From assembly GCA_002591745.1 (NCBI GenBank), contig PDLQ01000014.1:59217-123216 (forward strand): a stretch of 64,000 nucleotides of DNA, written 5' to 3'. This DNA is from Lewinellaceae bacterium SD302 (GTDB lineage Bacteria; Bacteroidota; Bacteroidia; Chitinophagales; Saprospiraceae). Shown piece after piece: positions 34,682-41,528 of the stretch; the stretch's first letter is position 1; every line of letters starts with the position of its first letter. Under the pieces are notes generated by a model. It did not search any database. It saw only the letters and a list, made by a program, of their open reading frames with translations, and was not told where the DNA came from. A program made the position numbers and the translations under genes.

Positions 34682-36043
34682 TTAGAAAGCCTGTAAGATA
34701 TCATATTGCGCAATCAAATGCCGCCCACCACTCCGGTCTTTAGCGACAACCGCCGGGTTTTCCTTGCTGATGTAATGGCGTAATTGGGTGATGGTGGTAT
34801 CTGACTTGACTTCCGGGAAGGGCTCGCGCATGATATTGCGGACGGGATGGTCGCTGTGGCTCATCGGATTTTCCAGGAGGTAACTAAGTACGGCCGTTTC
34901 GGTGATGGCACCCACGATTTCATCGTCTTCGTTCAGGACCGGCATTTGACTGAATTCGTGCTCTTTCATTTTTTGCAGGGCTTCCTTGACCGTGGCCGTA
35001 GGCTGGATGCCGGCAAAACCGCGTTGGGCCTTTTGGTTGATCAGGTCGGCTACCTTCAGTTCGGCGTCCAGGAAGCCGCGTTCGCGCATCCAGTCGTCGT
35101 TGTAGATCTTGCCGATGTAACGGCTGCCGTGATCGTGGATAACGACGACAACGATATCGTCGGCCGTCAATTTATCCTTGAGTTGGAGTAATCCGGCTAC
35201 GGCCGATCCAGCGCTGTAACCCAGTAGTAAACCTTCCTCGCGGGCCAGGCGGCGGGCCATTACGGCACCATCCTTATCGGTTACTTTCTCGAAGTGGTCA
35301 ATGACGTCGAAGTCAACGTTCTTGGGCAGGATGTCCTCGCCGATACCCTCGGTGATGTAGGGGTAGATCTCTTTTTCGTCGAACTCCCCGGTTTCGTGGT
35401 ATTTCTTGAAGACGGAGCCATAAGTATCGATGCCCCAGGTCTGTACGTCGGGGTTTTGTTCCTTCAGGTATTTTCCGGTGCCGCTGATGGTGCCGCCGGT
35501 ACCTACACCGACCACCATATGGGTGATCTTGCCTTCCGTCTGTTTCCAGATTTCCGGACCGGTGGTCAGGTAATGGCCTTTGCGGTTGCTCAGGTTATCG
35601 TATTGGTTGAACCAGTAGCTGTTCGGGATTTCCTCACTCAGGCGACGGGCTACGCTGTAGTAGCTACGGGGGTCTTCGGGCGTTACGTTGGTGGGGCAGA
35701 CGATCACCTCGGCGCCGTGGGCTTTCAGGATGTCAATTTTTTCTTTGGATTGCTTGTCGCTGGTCGTGAAAATACAGCGATAACCCCGTACGCAGGCGGC
35801 CAGCGCCAGGCCCATGCCCGTATTTCCGGAGGTACATTCGATGATGGTACCACCGGGCTTCAGGCGACCGTCAGCTTCGGCATCGTTAAGCATTTGCAGG
35901 GCCATCCGGTCCTTGATGGAGTGGCCAGGATTGAAGGTTTCTACCTTCATATACACCGGGCAGGGCAGGCCGGCGGTAACTTTATTGAGGCGCACCAATG
36001 GCGTATTACCGATGGTTTCGAGGATATTGTTCTTGACGTCCAT
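34682..36043 (-). CDS. PLP-dependent cystathionine beta-synthase / cysteine synthase with CBS domains
   Basis: A 453-aa fold-type II PLP enzyme. The catalytic part spans about 1-330: Schiff-base lysine Lys44 in GHSIKDRMAL, the substrate loop SGNTGMGLA near 75, and the phosphate-binding GVGTGGTISGTGKYLKE. Two CBS domains follow (about 340-453), with SQMPVLNEDDEIVGAIT. This arrangement is that of cystathionine beta-synthase, which joins serine and homocysteine, though some bacterial relatives act as cysteine synthases. The CBS pair is probably regulatory; the absence of an N-terminal haem domain is normal for bacteria. The ATG at 36043 begins the usual N-terminus (NILETIGNTPLVRL); nine further upstream codons are open but do not match the family. 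Confidence 0.9.
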   Translation of the reverse strand: MDVKNNILETIGNTPLVRLNKVTAGLPCPVYMKVETFNPGHSIKDRMALQMLNDAEADGRLKPGGTIIECTSGNTGMGLALAACVRGYRCIFTTSDKQSKEKIDILKAHGAEVIVCPTNVTPEDPRSYYSVARRLSEEIPNSYWFNQYDNLSNRKGHYLTTGPEIWKQTEGKITHMVVGVGTGGTISGTGKYLKEQNPDVQTWGIDTYGSVFKKYHETGEFDEKEIYPYITEGIGEDILPKNVDFDVIDHFEKVTDKDGAVMARRLAREEGLLLGYSAGSAVAGLLQLKDKLTADDIVVVVIHDHGSRYIGKIYNDDWMRERGFLDAELKVADLINQKAQRGFAGIQPTATVKEALQKMKEHEFSQMPVLNEDDEIVGAITETAVLSYLLENPMSHSDHPVRNIMREPFPEVKSDTTITQLRHYISKENPAVVAKDRSGGRHLIAQYDILQAF

Positions 36044-36156
36044 TACGATCTGGTTAGTTAGGGACCGCAAAGGTAAACAACTTCCCGCTGGAAAGTGAGT
36101 TGCTAGAACCCCGTCAGGAGTTAAGTTCCGACAGCATTCCAGCCGGAAATTGATCT

Positions 36157-36468
36157 TTAGTACGCTTTAATGCGTCGGCCTTCCTCGAAGAGCTCGGTTA
36201 AGCTGTCAAAAGGAGCATCCTCAAATTCAACTTGTTCTCCATTGCAATTCATTACGATGGTTTCAACGAAAATAAGGTTAGGAGAACGAACCAGGTAATT
36301 GTTGCCTTCGTATTCGTAAAGGACAAAATTGTAGGTATCCGGTGAATTTTCGTCAAAATAGGCTACGACGATATCACAGTCATCGTATCTTTCTTTGTCG
36401 CAAGCCGTGGCTGAATAAGACAGGATGAAGACCAGAGCGAGTACGGTGGGGCTAATTAATTTTCTCAT
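36157..36468 (-). CDS. Small hypothetical lipoprotein
   Basis: A 103-aa protein with a lipoprotein signal (SATAC, Cys about 23) and a mature part of 80 residues rich in acidic and aromatic residues (FVLYEYEGNNYLV). No family is recognised. It stands alone between the PLP/CBS gene and a small membrane protein. A 19-bp motif copy lies 84 bp upstream and faces it, and an overlapping set of inverted repeats (36501-36534) lies between the motif and the start. Confidence 0.65.
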   Translation of the reverse strand: MRKLISPTVLALVFILSYSATACDKERYDDCDIVVAYFDENSPDTYNFVLYEYEGNNYLVRSPNLIFVETIVMNCNGEQVEFEDAPFDSLTELFEEGRRIKAY

Positions 36469-36500
36469 ATCCGTATAGACGCGCGGATGTTGTTAAAGGT

Positions 36501-36534
36501 TAGTAGTGATTATCAGTTTTAACTACTACTGATA
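36501..36534 (-). promoter_or_regulatory. Inverted repeat upstream of the small lipoprotein gene
   Basis: TATCAGT (36511-36517) pairs with ACTGATA (36528-36534), and AGTAGT pairs with ACTACT in an alternative fold. It lies about 35 bp upstream of the ATG. It is a candidate operator or leader hairpin, nothing more. Confidence 0.4.
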
Positions 36535-36551
36535 CGGTTAGGGTATGTTTT

Positions 36552-36571
36552 GACTAGCAAAGTAGCAAAGC
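36552..36571 (-). repeat. 19-bp motif before the small lipoprotein gene
   Basis: Minus-strand reading GCTTTGCTACTTTGCTAGTC, 84 bp before the ATG at 36468. A TTTG lies 17 bp before its TACTTTG part. Confidence 0.75.
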
Positions 36572-36690
36572 TGGCATAAAGCAAATATCGGTGGCTTCCG
36601 GGCAAGTGGTGGACGACGAAGCTATATCCGCGCAATCCGTGACCGAAGACCAATTACGGCCAGGTGTCTCGCCAACAACTACCTTAACCA

Positions 36691-37068
36691 TCAGCGGTTG
36701 GTCTTTAGACGGACAACCCGCAGTTCCCAAATTGCCAACAAAGCCACGATCAAAATTTCCGCTACTATATACCCCTTTCCCCAAATCGATATCACCTCAG
36801 CGTGTTGATAGGCTACGACCAACGAAAATGCGCAGTAGCCGAGATTCGCCATTGCAATGCCTTGCAGCCAGGGACCGTAGTTCGATTTTATCCGCGACCA
36901 GACTACCAAGTCATAGATCAGAAAGAAAACAGGTGGAATGACCAGAAGCTTCAGGGCCGAAAGAGGGATGCCGAAAAACTCCTGAAAATAAGGGAGTACC
37001 AGGCCTAACATCAGTACGGAAACAAAGGCCCCGGCGGCGTCAAGGAGAAGTAAGTTTCTTAGAGACAT
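36691..37068 (-). CDS. Small four-helix membrane protein, unknown function
   Basis: A 125-aa protein with four hydrophobic segments (about residues 12-34, 40-58, 70-88, 98-116) and short loops. No characteristic motif is recognised. The ATG at 37068 directly precedes the first segment (MSLRNLLLLDAAGAF); 25 open codons upstream look non-coding. The segments are short and regular, which resembles several uncharacterised four-helix families, but I assign none. Confidence 0.65.
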   Translation of the reverse strand: MSLRNLLLLDAAGAFVSVLMLGLVLPYFQEFFGIPLSALKLLVIPPVFFLIYDLVVWSRIKSNYGPWLQGIAMANLGYCAFSLVVAYQHAEVISIWGKGYIVAEILIVALLAIWELRVVRLKTNR

Positions 37069-37430
37069 ATTGATTCGAGGTTGATCTGTTCTGAAGTAGT
37101 GATGATTGCCGGTTCCCCGTAGTAGGTAGCCAAAATAACACATAGCTGGAGGTTATACACAAAGCCCAAGGCAAGATGGCCCCGTTTTTGTGGCAGCAAA
37201 AATCAATTGAGCTATTGTGGAATAGCCCTTGTTTCCAATCCTCATGAGTCTTCTGCTCGGGCTGACTGTCTGTAAAATTGTCAATCGGTCCCGACCAAAA
37301 TAAGGTCAGCCCGGCCCGGCTGGCAGCCGCCGAAAAAACAGGAGTGGACCTGTTAGAAACTGCCGTCCGGAAAACAGACTGCGATAAACTTTCCGCCACC
37401 CAAGCTTTCGTATTGACATACCCGTGTTTC
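37069..37430. other. Spacer with a weak inverted repeat
   Basis: About 360 bp with no supported gene. A 119-codon minus-strand frame overlaps the small membrane gene and has no protein-like features. GGGCTGAC (37259-37266) and GTCAGCCC (37305-37312) form an 8-bp inverted repeat 38 bp apart. Confidence 0.5.
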
Positions 37431-38129
37431 CTATTGACCCTGGATGCCTAGTATTTCCAAAACCTCACTGATGTTGTTGATCTCGTACTGGGGTTTTGAC
37501 GGCGGTTTTTTCATTACTCCCGGTGTTTTTAACCAGCAAGCGTGGCAACCATAATTGAGTGCCCCGCCAATGTCGGCTACCGGGTTGTCACCGATGACGA
37601 GCACGTTTTCCGGATCGGGACGGCCCATTAGTCCGAAAGCATGGTCAAAAAAAGCCTGGTGAGGCTTGGCTACGCCGATCTCATCGGATATCACGACAAC
37701 ATCCGGAAAAAACCGTTCGATGCCCGTTGCTTTCAGGCGGGGATATTGTACCTCGGTGAGGCCATTGGTAATCAGCCCGAGCTTGTAGTGGGGGGCAACG
37801 GTCTGCAACATTTCCAGAGCGCCATCGAGCAAGTGCCGACTGGCGGCCAATCCCATCCGGTAACGGTCGCTCAGAGCGATTACGTCGTGGGCACAGCGAA
37901 AGCGGTCGAGTAAGCGCTCAAAACGGATGTGGCGAATCTGCGACTTGTCCAATTGTCCGTTTTCGTAGGCTACCCAGGCCTCGTGGTTGATCTCCCGGTA
38001 GATGCCCAGTACTTCTTCGGACCAGCCGATGTCGGTCTGTTCGATACAATCTCTTAAGCTGGCGGCTTCGGCAGCGCTGAAGTCGAATAGGGTGTTATCG
38101 GCGTCGAAGAGGAGCCAGGTATAATTCAC
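37431..38129 (-). CDS. HAD-family phosphatase, YjjG-like nucleotidase
   Basis: A 232-aa HAD hydrolase of the YjjG group, which dephosphorylates nucleoside monophosphates including non-canonical pyrimidines (family knowledge). Motif I DADNTLFD carries the nucleophile Asp9 and the acid Asp11. Motif II is LGLITNG near 120. Motif III/IV is ISDEIGVAKPHQAFF and VIGDNPVADIGGA near 185. The cap domain is the helical insert after motif I (about 20-95), as in this group. The gene diverges from dcd across the hairpin-unit arrays. A nucleotide-cleaning phosphatase beside a dCTP deaminase is a sensible pairing but they are separately transcribed. Confidence 0.88.
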   Translation of the reverse strand: MNYTWLLFDADNTLFDFSAAEAASLRDCIEQTDIGWSEEVLGIYREINHEAWVAYENGQLDKSQIRHIRFERLLDRFRCAHDVIALSDRYRMGLAASRHLLDGALEMLQTVAPHYKLGLITNGLTEVQYPRLKATGIERFFPDVVVISDEIGVAKPHQAFFDHAFGLMGRPDPENVLVIGDNPVADIGGALNYGCHACWLKTPGVMKKPPSKPQYEINNISEVLEILGIQGQ

Positions 38130-38197
38130 GAAGGAAGATTTTAGCGGGCGTGAAAATTTCAGATTCGCAAAGATAGGTGCTGGCGCTCGTTCCTCGC

Positions 38198-38266
38198 TTT
38201 TGGACGGGCTTCGCCCTTTTGGATGATCACGGAAGCGACCTTTTGGATGCCTGCGGCTTTTGGGGG
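38198..38266 (+). repeat. Array of TTTTGGA-hairpin units, plus orientation
   Basis: Units begin at 38198, 38217, 38241 and 38258 (TTTTGGACG, TTTTGGATG twice, TTTTGGGGG). The conserved 9-mer is followed by different short GC cores such as GGGCTTCGCCC, many self-complementary. Unit lengths are 17-24 bp. Confidence 0.7.
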
Positions 38267-38330
38267 CCGTTAAGGTCGAAGACTAAACTCTAGTCTCCGA
38301 TTCCTGGCACTCCCGAAAGCGAGGTACGAG

Positions 38331-38414
38331 CGTCTAAAAGTCGCGTAGCAACGTCTGAAAGGGCGAAGCCCGTCCAAAAGGCCAACGGCCGTCCAGAAAT
38401 CGCGTAGCGATTTC
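38331..38414 (-). repeat. Array of TTTTGGA-hairpin units, minus orientation
   Basis: On the minus strand the 9-mers lie at 38390-38398, 38371-38379, 38352-38360 and 38331-38339 (spacing 19, 19 and 21 bp). Cores include GGGCTTCGCCC again. The last palindrome, GAAATCGCTACGCGATTTC at 38396-38414, ends 12 bp before the dcd ATG. It mirrors the plus-oriented array. Confidence 0.75.
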
Positions 38415-38426
38415 TATCTTCGCCCC

Positions 38427-38963
38427 ATGATCTGGAGTGATAAAAAAATATTGGCGGCTATCGAGCGGAATGAAATCGTAATCGAGCCTTTTGACCGCAG
38501 TAAACTGGGAACCAATTCCTACGATGTCCACCTGGGTAAATATCTGGCGCATTATAAGGACCATATACTCGACGCCAAAAAGCACAACGAGATCGAAACT
38601 TTCGAGATTCCCGAGGAGGGCTTCGTTTTACATCCCAACACCTTATACCTGGGCGTCACCTTGGAGTATACGGAGACCCATTCTTCCGTTCCTTTTCTGG
38701 AAGGTAAGAGCAGCGTCGGCCGCTTGGGGATCGATATCCACGCCACGGCCGGCAAAGGCGACGTCGGCTTCTGTAACTACTGGACCCTGGAGATCAGTTG
38801 TACCCACCCCGTCCGCGTTTACCACGGTATGCCGATCGGCCAACTCATCTATTTTGGTGTAGAGGGAGATATTGAAAATTACTACAACAAGAAGAAAAAT
38901 GCCAAGTACAACACCCGCACGGAACGGCCGGTGGAAAGTATGATGTGGAAAAACAAGTTTTAA
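38427..38963 (+). CDS. dcd: dCTP deaminase
   Basis: A 178-aa enzyme that deaminates dCTP to dUTP and so feeds dTMP synthesis. It is full length for the family. Conserved blocks are SYDVHLGKY (residues 31-39), EGKSSVGRLGIDIHATAGKGD (about 92-112, containing the phosphate-binding Ser/Arg pair) and GFCNYWTLE, whose Glu122 is the expected catalytic base. The C-terminal YNTRTERPVES closes over the nucleotide in related structures. The trimer fold is shared with dUTPase, but the TLE glutamate supports a deaminase. The hairpin-unit array ends 12 bp before its ATG, so the array must be part of its 5' leader or promoter region. Confidence 0.92.
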   Translation: MIWSDKKILAAIERNEIVIEPFDRSKLGTNSYDVHLGKYLAHYKDHILDAKKHNEIETFEIPEEGFVLHPNTLYLGVTLEYTETHSSVPFLEGKSSVGRLGIDIHATAGKGDVGFCNYWTLEISCTHPVRVYHGMPIGQLIYFGVEGDIENYYNKKKNAKYNTRTERPVESMMWKNKF

Positions 38964-39097
38964 TGATTGAAGGTAACAATGATTGAATGATCAAATCAGG
39001 GCACATCAAATCACTGTTTCACTAACTCATTTTGTCATTCCTCATTCAAGCATTAGCCCATTATATCATTAGCTCATTATATCATTGAATCATTATT
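38964..39097. other. AT-rich spacer with short direct repeats
   Basis: Several related ATCATT/GATTGAA words occur: TCATTATATCATT appears twice in tandem near 39055-39080, and AATGATTGAATGA near the left end pairs with TCATTGAATCATT near the right end with one mismatch. The composition is far more AT-rich than the neighbouring genes. It may carry the prmC promoter or arise from a slipped repeat. Confidence 0.45.
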
Positions 39098-39925
39098 GTG
39101 AGAACCTCCGATTACCATCAACACCTCCTCAAAGAACTTTCCCCCCGCGTTGGTGGTGGTGAGGCCCGATCAATGGCCCGGTTGGTGCTGGAAGACGTCT
39201 TCAAATGGCGGGAAGGCCAACACCCCCGACAGCTTACCCAGGACGAGCAAATCCTGGCCTGGACGATCGAGAACCGCCTCAAAAGTGGCGAGCCCGTGCA
39301 GTACATCACCGGCATTGCCGATTTTTACGGCCTGCAATTGCGCGTGACGCCCGACGTATTGATCCCCCGCCCCGAAACCGAAGAACTGGTGGAACTCATC
39401 CTGGAAGATCATCCGCAGAGCAAGGCATTGAAAGTAATTGACATCGGCACCGGTAGTGGTTGTATCGCCCTGGCGCTCAAAAGTCAGCGACCGGAGTGGG
39501 ACATCACGGGGCTGGAGATGAGTAGGATGGCTGGCAAAGTAGCAGTGGAAAACGGCGAAGCACTCGGATTGAACGTCTCCTGGACCGAGGCGGACATCTT
39601 GACCAGCGACCCCGGAGGCACTTACGACATCATTGTCAGTAACCCTCCTTATATACCACCTTCGGAAAGAGATAAGATGGACACCTCTGCTCTGGAACAC
39701 GAGCCGGATGCAGCCCTCTTCGTTCCGGAGGACGATCCGCTGATCTTCTATCGCCGAATTGCGGAGTGGGGTAGTGGCGCGCTGGTTGCCGGCGGACATT
39801 GCTACTTTGAAGTCAACGAATACAAAGCCGGGGAAGTCGCCGAAATGCTACGGACCAAAGCTGAAAAAGTAGTGGTACTAAAGGATCTGCAAGGAAAACC
39901 GCGGATGGTCCGGGCTGAGTTTTAG
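39098..39925 (+). CDS. prmC: Peptide chain release factor N5-glutamine methyltransferase
   Basis: A 275-aa methyltransferase that modifies the GGQ glutamine of RF1/RF2; RF1 is encoded at 51168. The N-terminal helical domain (1-80) ends in PVQYITGIADFYGL. The SAM-binding motif I is VIDIGTGSGCIALAL (113-127). The catalytic NPPY is residues 182-185 (VSNPPYIPP), full family signature. The start is GTG at 39098; no ATG is suitable. Residues 143-150 (MAGKVAV) are encoded by a copy of the 19-bp motif; they sit in the helix after motif I where relatives have DISxxALxxAxxNA, so the change seems tolerated. The stop overlaps the stop of the convergent gene. Confidence 0.93.
   Translation: MRTSDYHQHLLKELSPRVGGGEARSMARLVLEDVFKWREGQHPRQLTQDEQILAWTIENRLKSGEPVQYITGIADFYGLQLRVTPDVLIPRPETEELVELILEDHPQSKALKVIDIGTGSGCIALALKSQRPEWDITGLEMSRMAGKVAVENGEALGLNVSWTEADILTSDPGGTYDIIVSNPPYIPPSERDKMDTSALEHEPDAALFVPEDDPLIFYRRIAEWGSGALVAGGHCYFEVNEYKAGEVAEMLRTKAEKVVVLKDLQGKPRMVRAEF
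39529..39548 (-). repeat. 19-bp motif inside prmC
   Basis: GGCTGGCAAAGTAGCAGTGG on the plus strand, antisense to the motif's usual direction, encoding MAGKVAV. Confidence 0.55.
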
Positions 39926-41352
39926 GCGAGCTCGTCCAGTTTTTCACGTACCCAGTTGAGAGAAGCGATAGCTTTTGTTTCCTCCACTTCCTTACGCAGT
40001 TTTTCTATAGCCTTCTTGTCTCCGGGGATGATACGAGTCATTTTGCGGGTGACGGAGACGAGGTTGCGAAAGAGTTTTTTGTAGTTGGCCGGGATTTCTT
40101 TGTGCCGAGACAGATAAGCCAAGATAGCATCAAAGAGCGAATCAAGGGCATCGAACTCGTCCGTCTCGTAATAGATAGCGAGTAGCATGGATTTGGCATT
40201 GAGGTTGTAAGTGATGTTCTCGTACTCCACACCACGTAAATAATCCATTGCTTTATCATAGTCTTTTTTGTAGAAGTGATAAAATGCCAGGTTCAGATTC
40301 ACCGCATTCTCACGATGCTGCTCGGGTATCCTGTCCTGATAGTTGTCAATGTAGCTTTTGACCCATTCGAAGTCTCCATTTCTCAGTGCGATGGATATGA
40401 TGTTTTTGAATTGTTGGGCAGTAATATGACCGTTTTCGAACAGTGCTTCTTTGACAAGGCCATCTTTATATACTTCGATATATTCCTTTAAATAATCGGT
40501 GTTTCCTGAATTGATCTTGATCGTGCTATAATTCAGCGCTGTGTAGTAGTGTGTTTGAAGATCACTTTCCTTGAGGTCACTTGACTGATTTAACAAAAGT
40601 GACTTAAATGCACGATAATGACTTTCATTCTCCGGTTCCTTTCCAATCAAATAGGTGTAATAGTGCATTGATATTGTCGGGTACTTTAAGTAGACTGGAT
40701 TTTCCCTGATGTTATCGACCAAAGACTCAATGAACGCAAATTCGTACTGATGATACCTGGCAAAGTAGGTGCTTTTGGCGGAATTAAATACGTGTAGCTT
40801 TTCGGAGATATAGAAGACATCCAGATTGTGCATAATCGTTTCCAGGTTGGAACGTTCTTCGGTCCGGTTGTCGAAATTGGATAGTTCGTAGCGTTTGCGT
40901 TCGAATTGGAACAGGGACAAATACTTACGACTACTTTCGGCGAGTACTTCTTCGGTTGTTTCAATCAAGCCGCTCCAATTCCTGAGTACGGCTTCCTTTT
41001 GCTTTGTCGGTTGCAATCTATTGACGGCCGCTAACCACAAATCTTGTTGTATTATTTTATTGGACTCTAATTCTTCTTGCACGACGAACTTTTCTAACAG
41101 TTTCAGCAAGTCTGAGCTGAATTTGCGAAAACGGACGTCGTTGAACGGTTTCTTTTTCCAGACACTCTTCCAAATCATCTCCTTATCCAAGGAAAGACCT
41201 TTGCTCAATCGACGTGAAACTTCGGCGAAATAGTGCTGTAAGTCCTGACTACGGTTAAAATAGGGAGAGGACAGAAACTGATTGCATCTTTTGACCATAT
41301 CCCGGTCAAAAGTGATCATTAGGGATATTAACTTATTGGATTTTTTATTCAT
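39922..41352 (-). CDS. Helical-repeat hypothetical protein
   Basis: A 476-aa soluble protein, not assigned to a named family. The sequence is almost entirely helical with regularly spaced Tyr, Phe and Leu, like TPR or similar solenoids (for example LAFYHFYKKDYDKAMDYL near 380, ALDSLFDAILAYL near 415). The N-terminus has a basic start and the motif NQFLSSPYFNRS near 25, a recurring feature of an uncharacterised Saprospira-type protein group (from memory, moderate certainty). No signal peptide or membrane segment. Its TAA overlaps the prmC stop by four bases, with no terminator between them. A motif copy lies in the coding sequence at 40756. Confidence 0.75.
   Translation of the reverse strand: MNKKSNKLISLMITFDRDMVKRCNQFLSSPYFNRSQDLQHYFAEVSRRLSKGLSLDKEMIWKSVWKKKPFNDVRFRKFSSDLLKLLEKFVVQEELESNKIIQQDLWLAAVNRLQPTKQKEAVLRNWSGLIETTEEVLAESSRKYLSLFQFERKRYELSNFDNRTEERSNLETIMHNLDVFYISEKLHVFNSAKSTYFARYHQYEFAFIESLVDNIRENPVYLKYPTISMHYYTYLIGKEPENESHYRAFKSLLLNQSSDLKESDLQTHYYTALNYSTIKINSGNTDYLKEYIEVYKDGLVKEALFENGHITAQQFKNIISIALRNGDFEWVKSYIDNYQDRIPEQHRENAVNLNLAFYHFYKKDYDKAMDYLRGVEYENITYNLNAKSMLLAIYYETDEFDALDSLFDAILAYLSRHKEIPANYKKLFRNLVSVTRKMTRIIPGDKKAIEKLRKEVEETKAIASLNWVREKLDELA
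40756..40769 (-). repeat. Partial 19-bp motif inside the helical-repeat gene
   Basis: CCTGGCAAAGTAGG; in the gene's reading direction it encodes TYFAR. It is a shortened, one-off match and could be chance. Confidence 0.35.
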
Positions 41353-41452
41353 TGTTCACAAATGAGTGATTGATTATCCGCTATTTACTTGGTAAACAGG
41401 GATAAACATTTGCCCGCGCTTTTTGGTTGGATTCACAAAGTTATACTTAATT

Positions 41453-41471
41453 GACTAGCGCAGCAGCAAAG
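41453..41471 (-). repeat. Degenerate 19-bp motif upstream of the helical-repeat gene
   Basis: GACTAGCGCAGCAGCAAAG, aligned without gaps to the 36552 copy with about four differences in the centre. It lies 100 bp before the ATG at 41352 and faces it. Confidence 0.45.
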
Positions 41472-41528
41472 AACCCGACTATTTGCTTATATTGTGCCCT
41501 AGCAATGATTGACCTATAAAAACCGAGG

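Noticed and set aside
37040..37399. 119-codon minus-strand frame
   Set aside because: It overlaps the start of the small membrane gene and has no protein-like pattern.
38180..38426. CRISPR array
   Set aside because: The constant part is only about 9 bp, the variable cores are self-complementary and spacers are 8-15 bp, unlike CRISPR.
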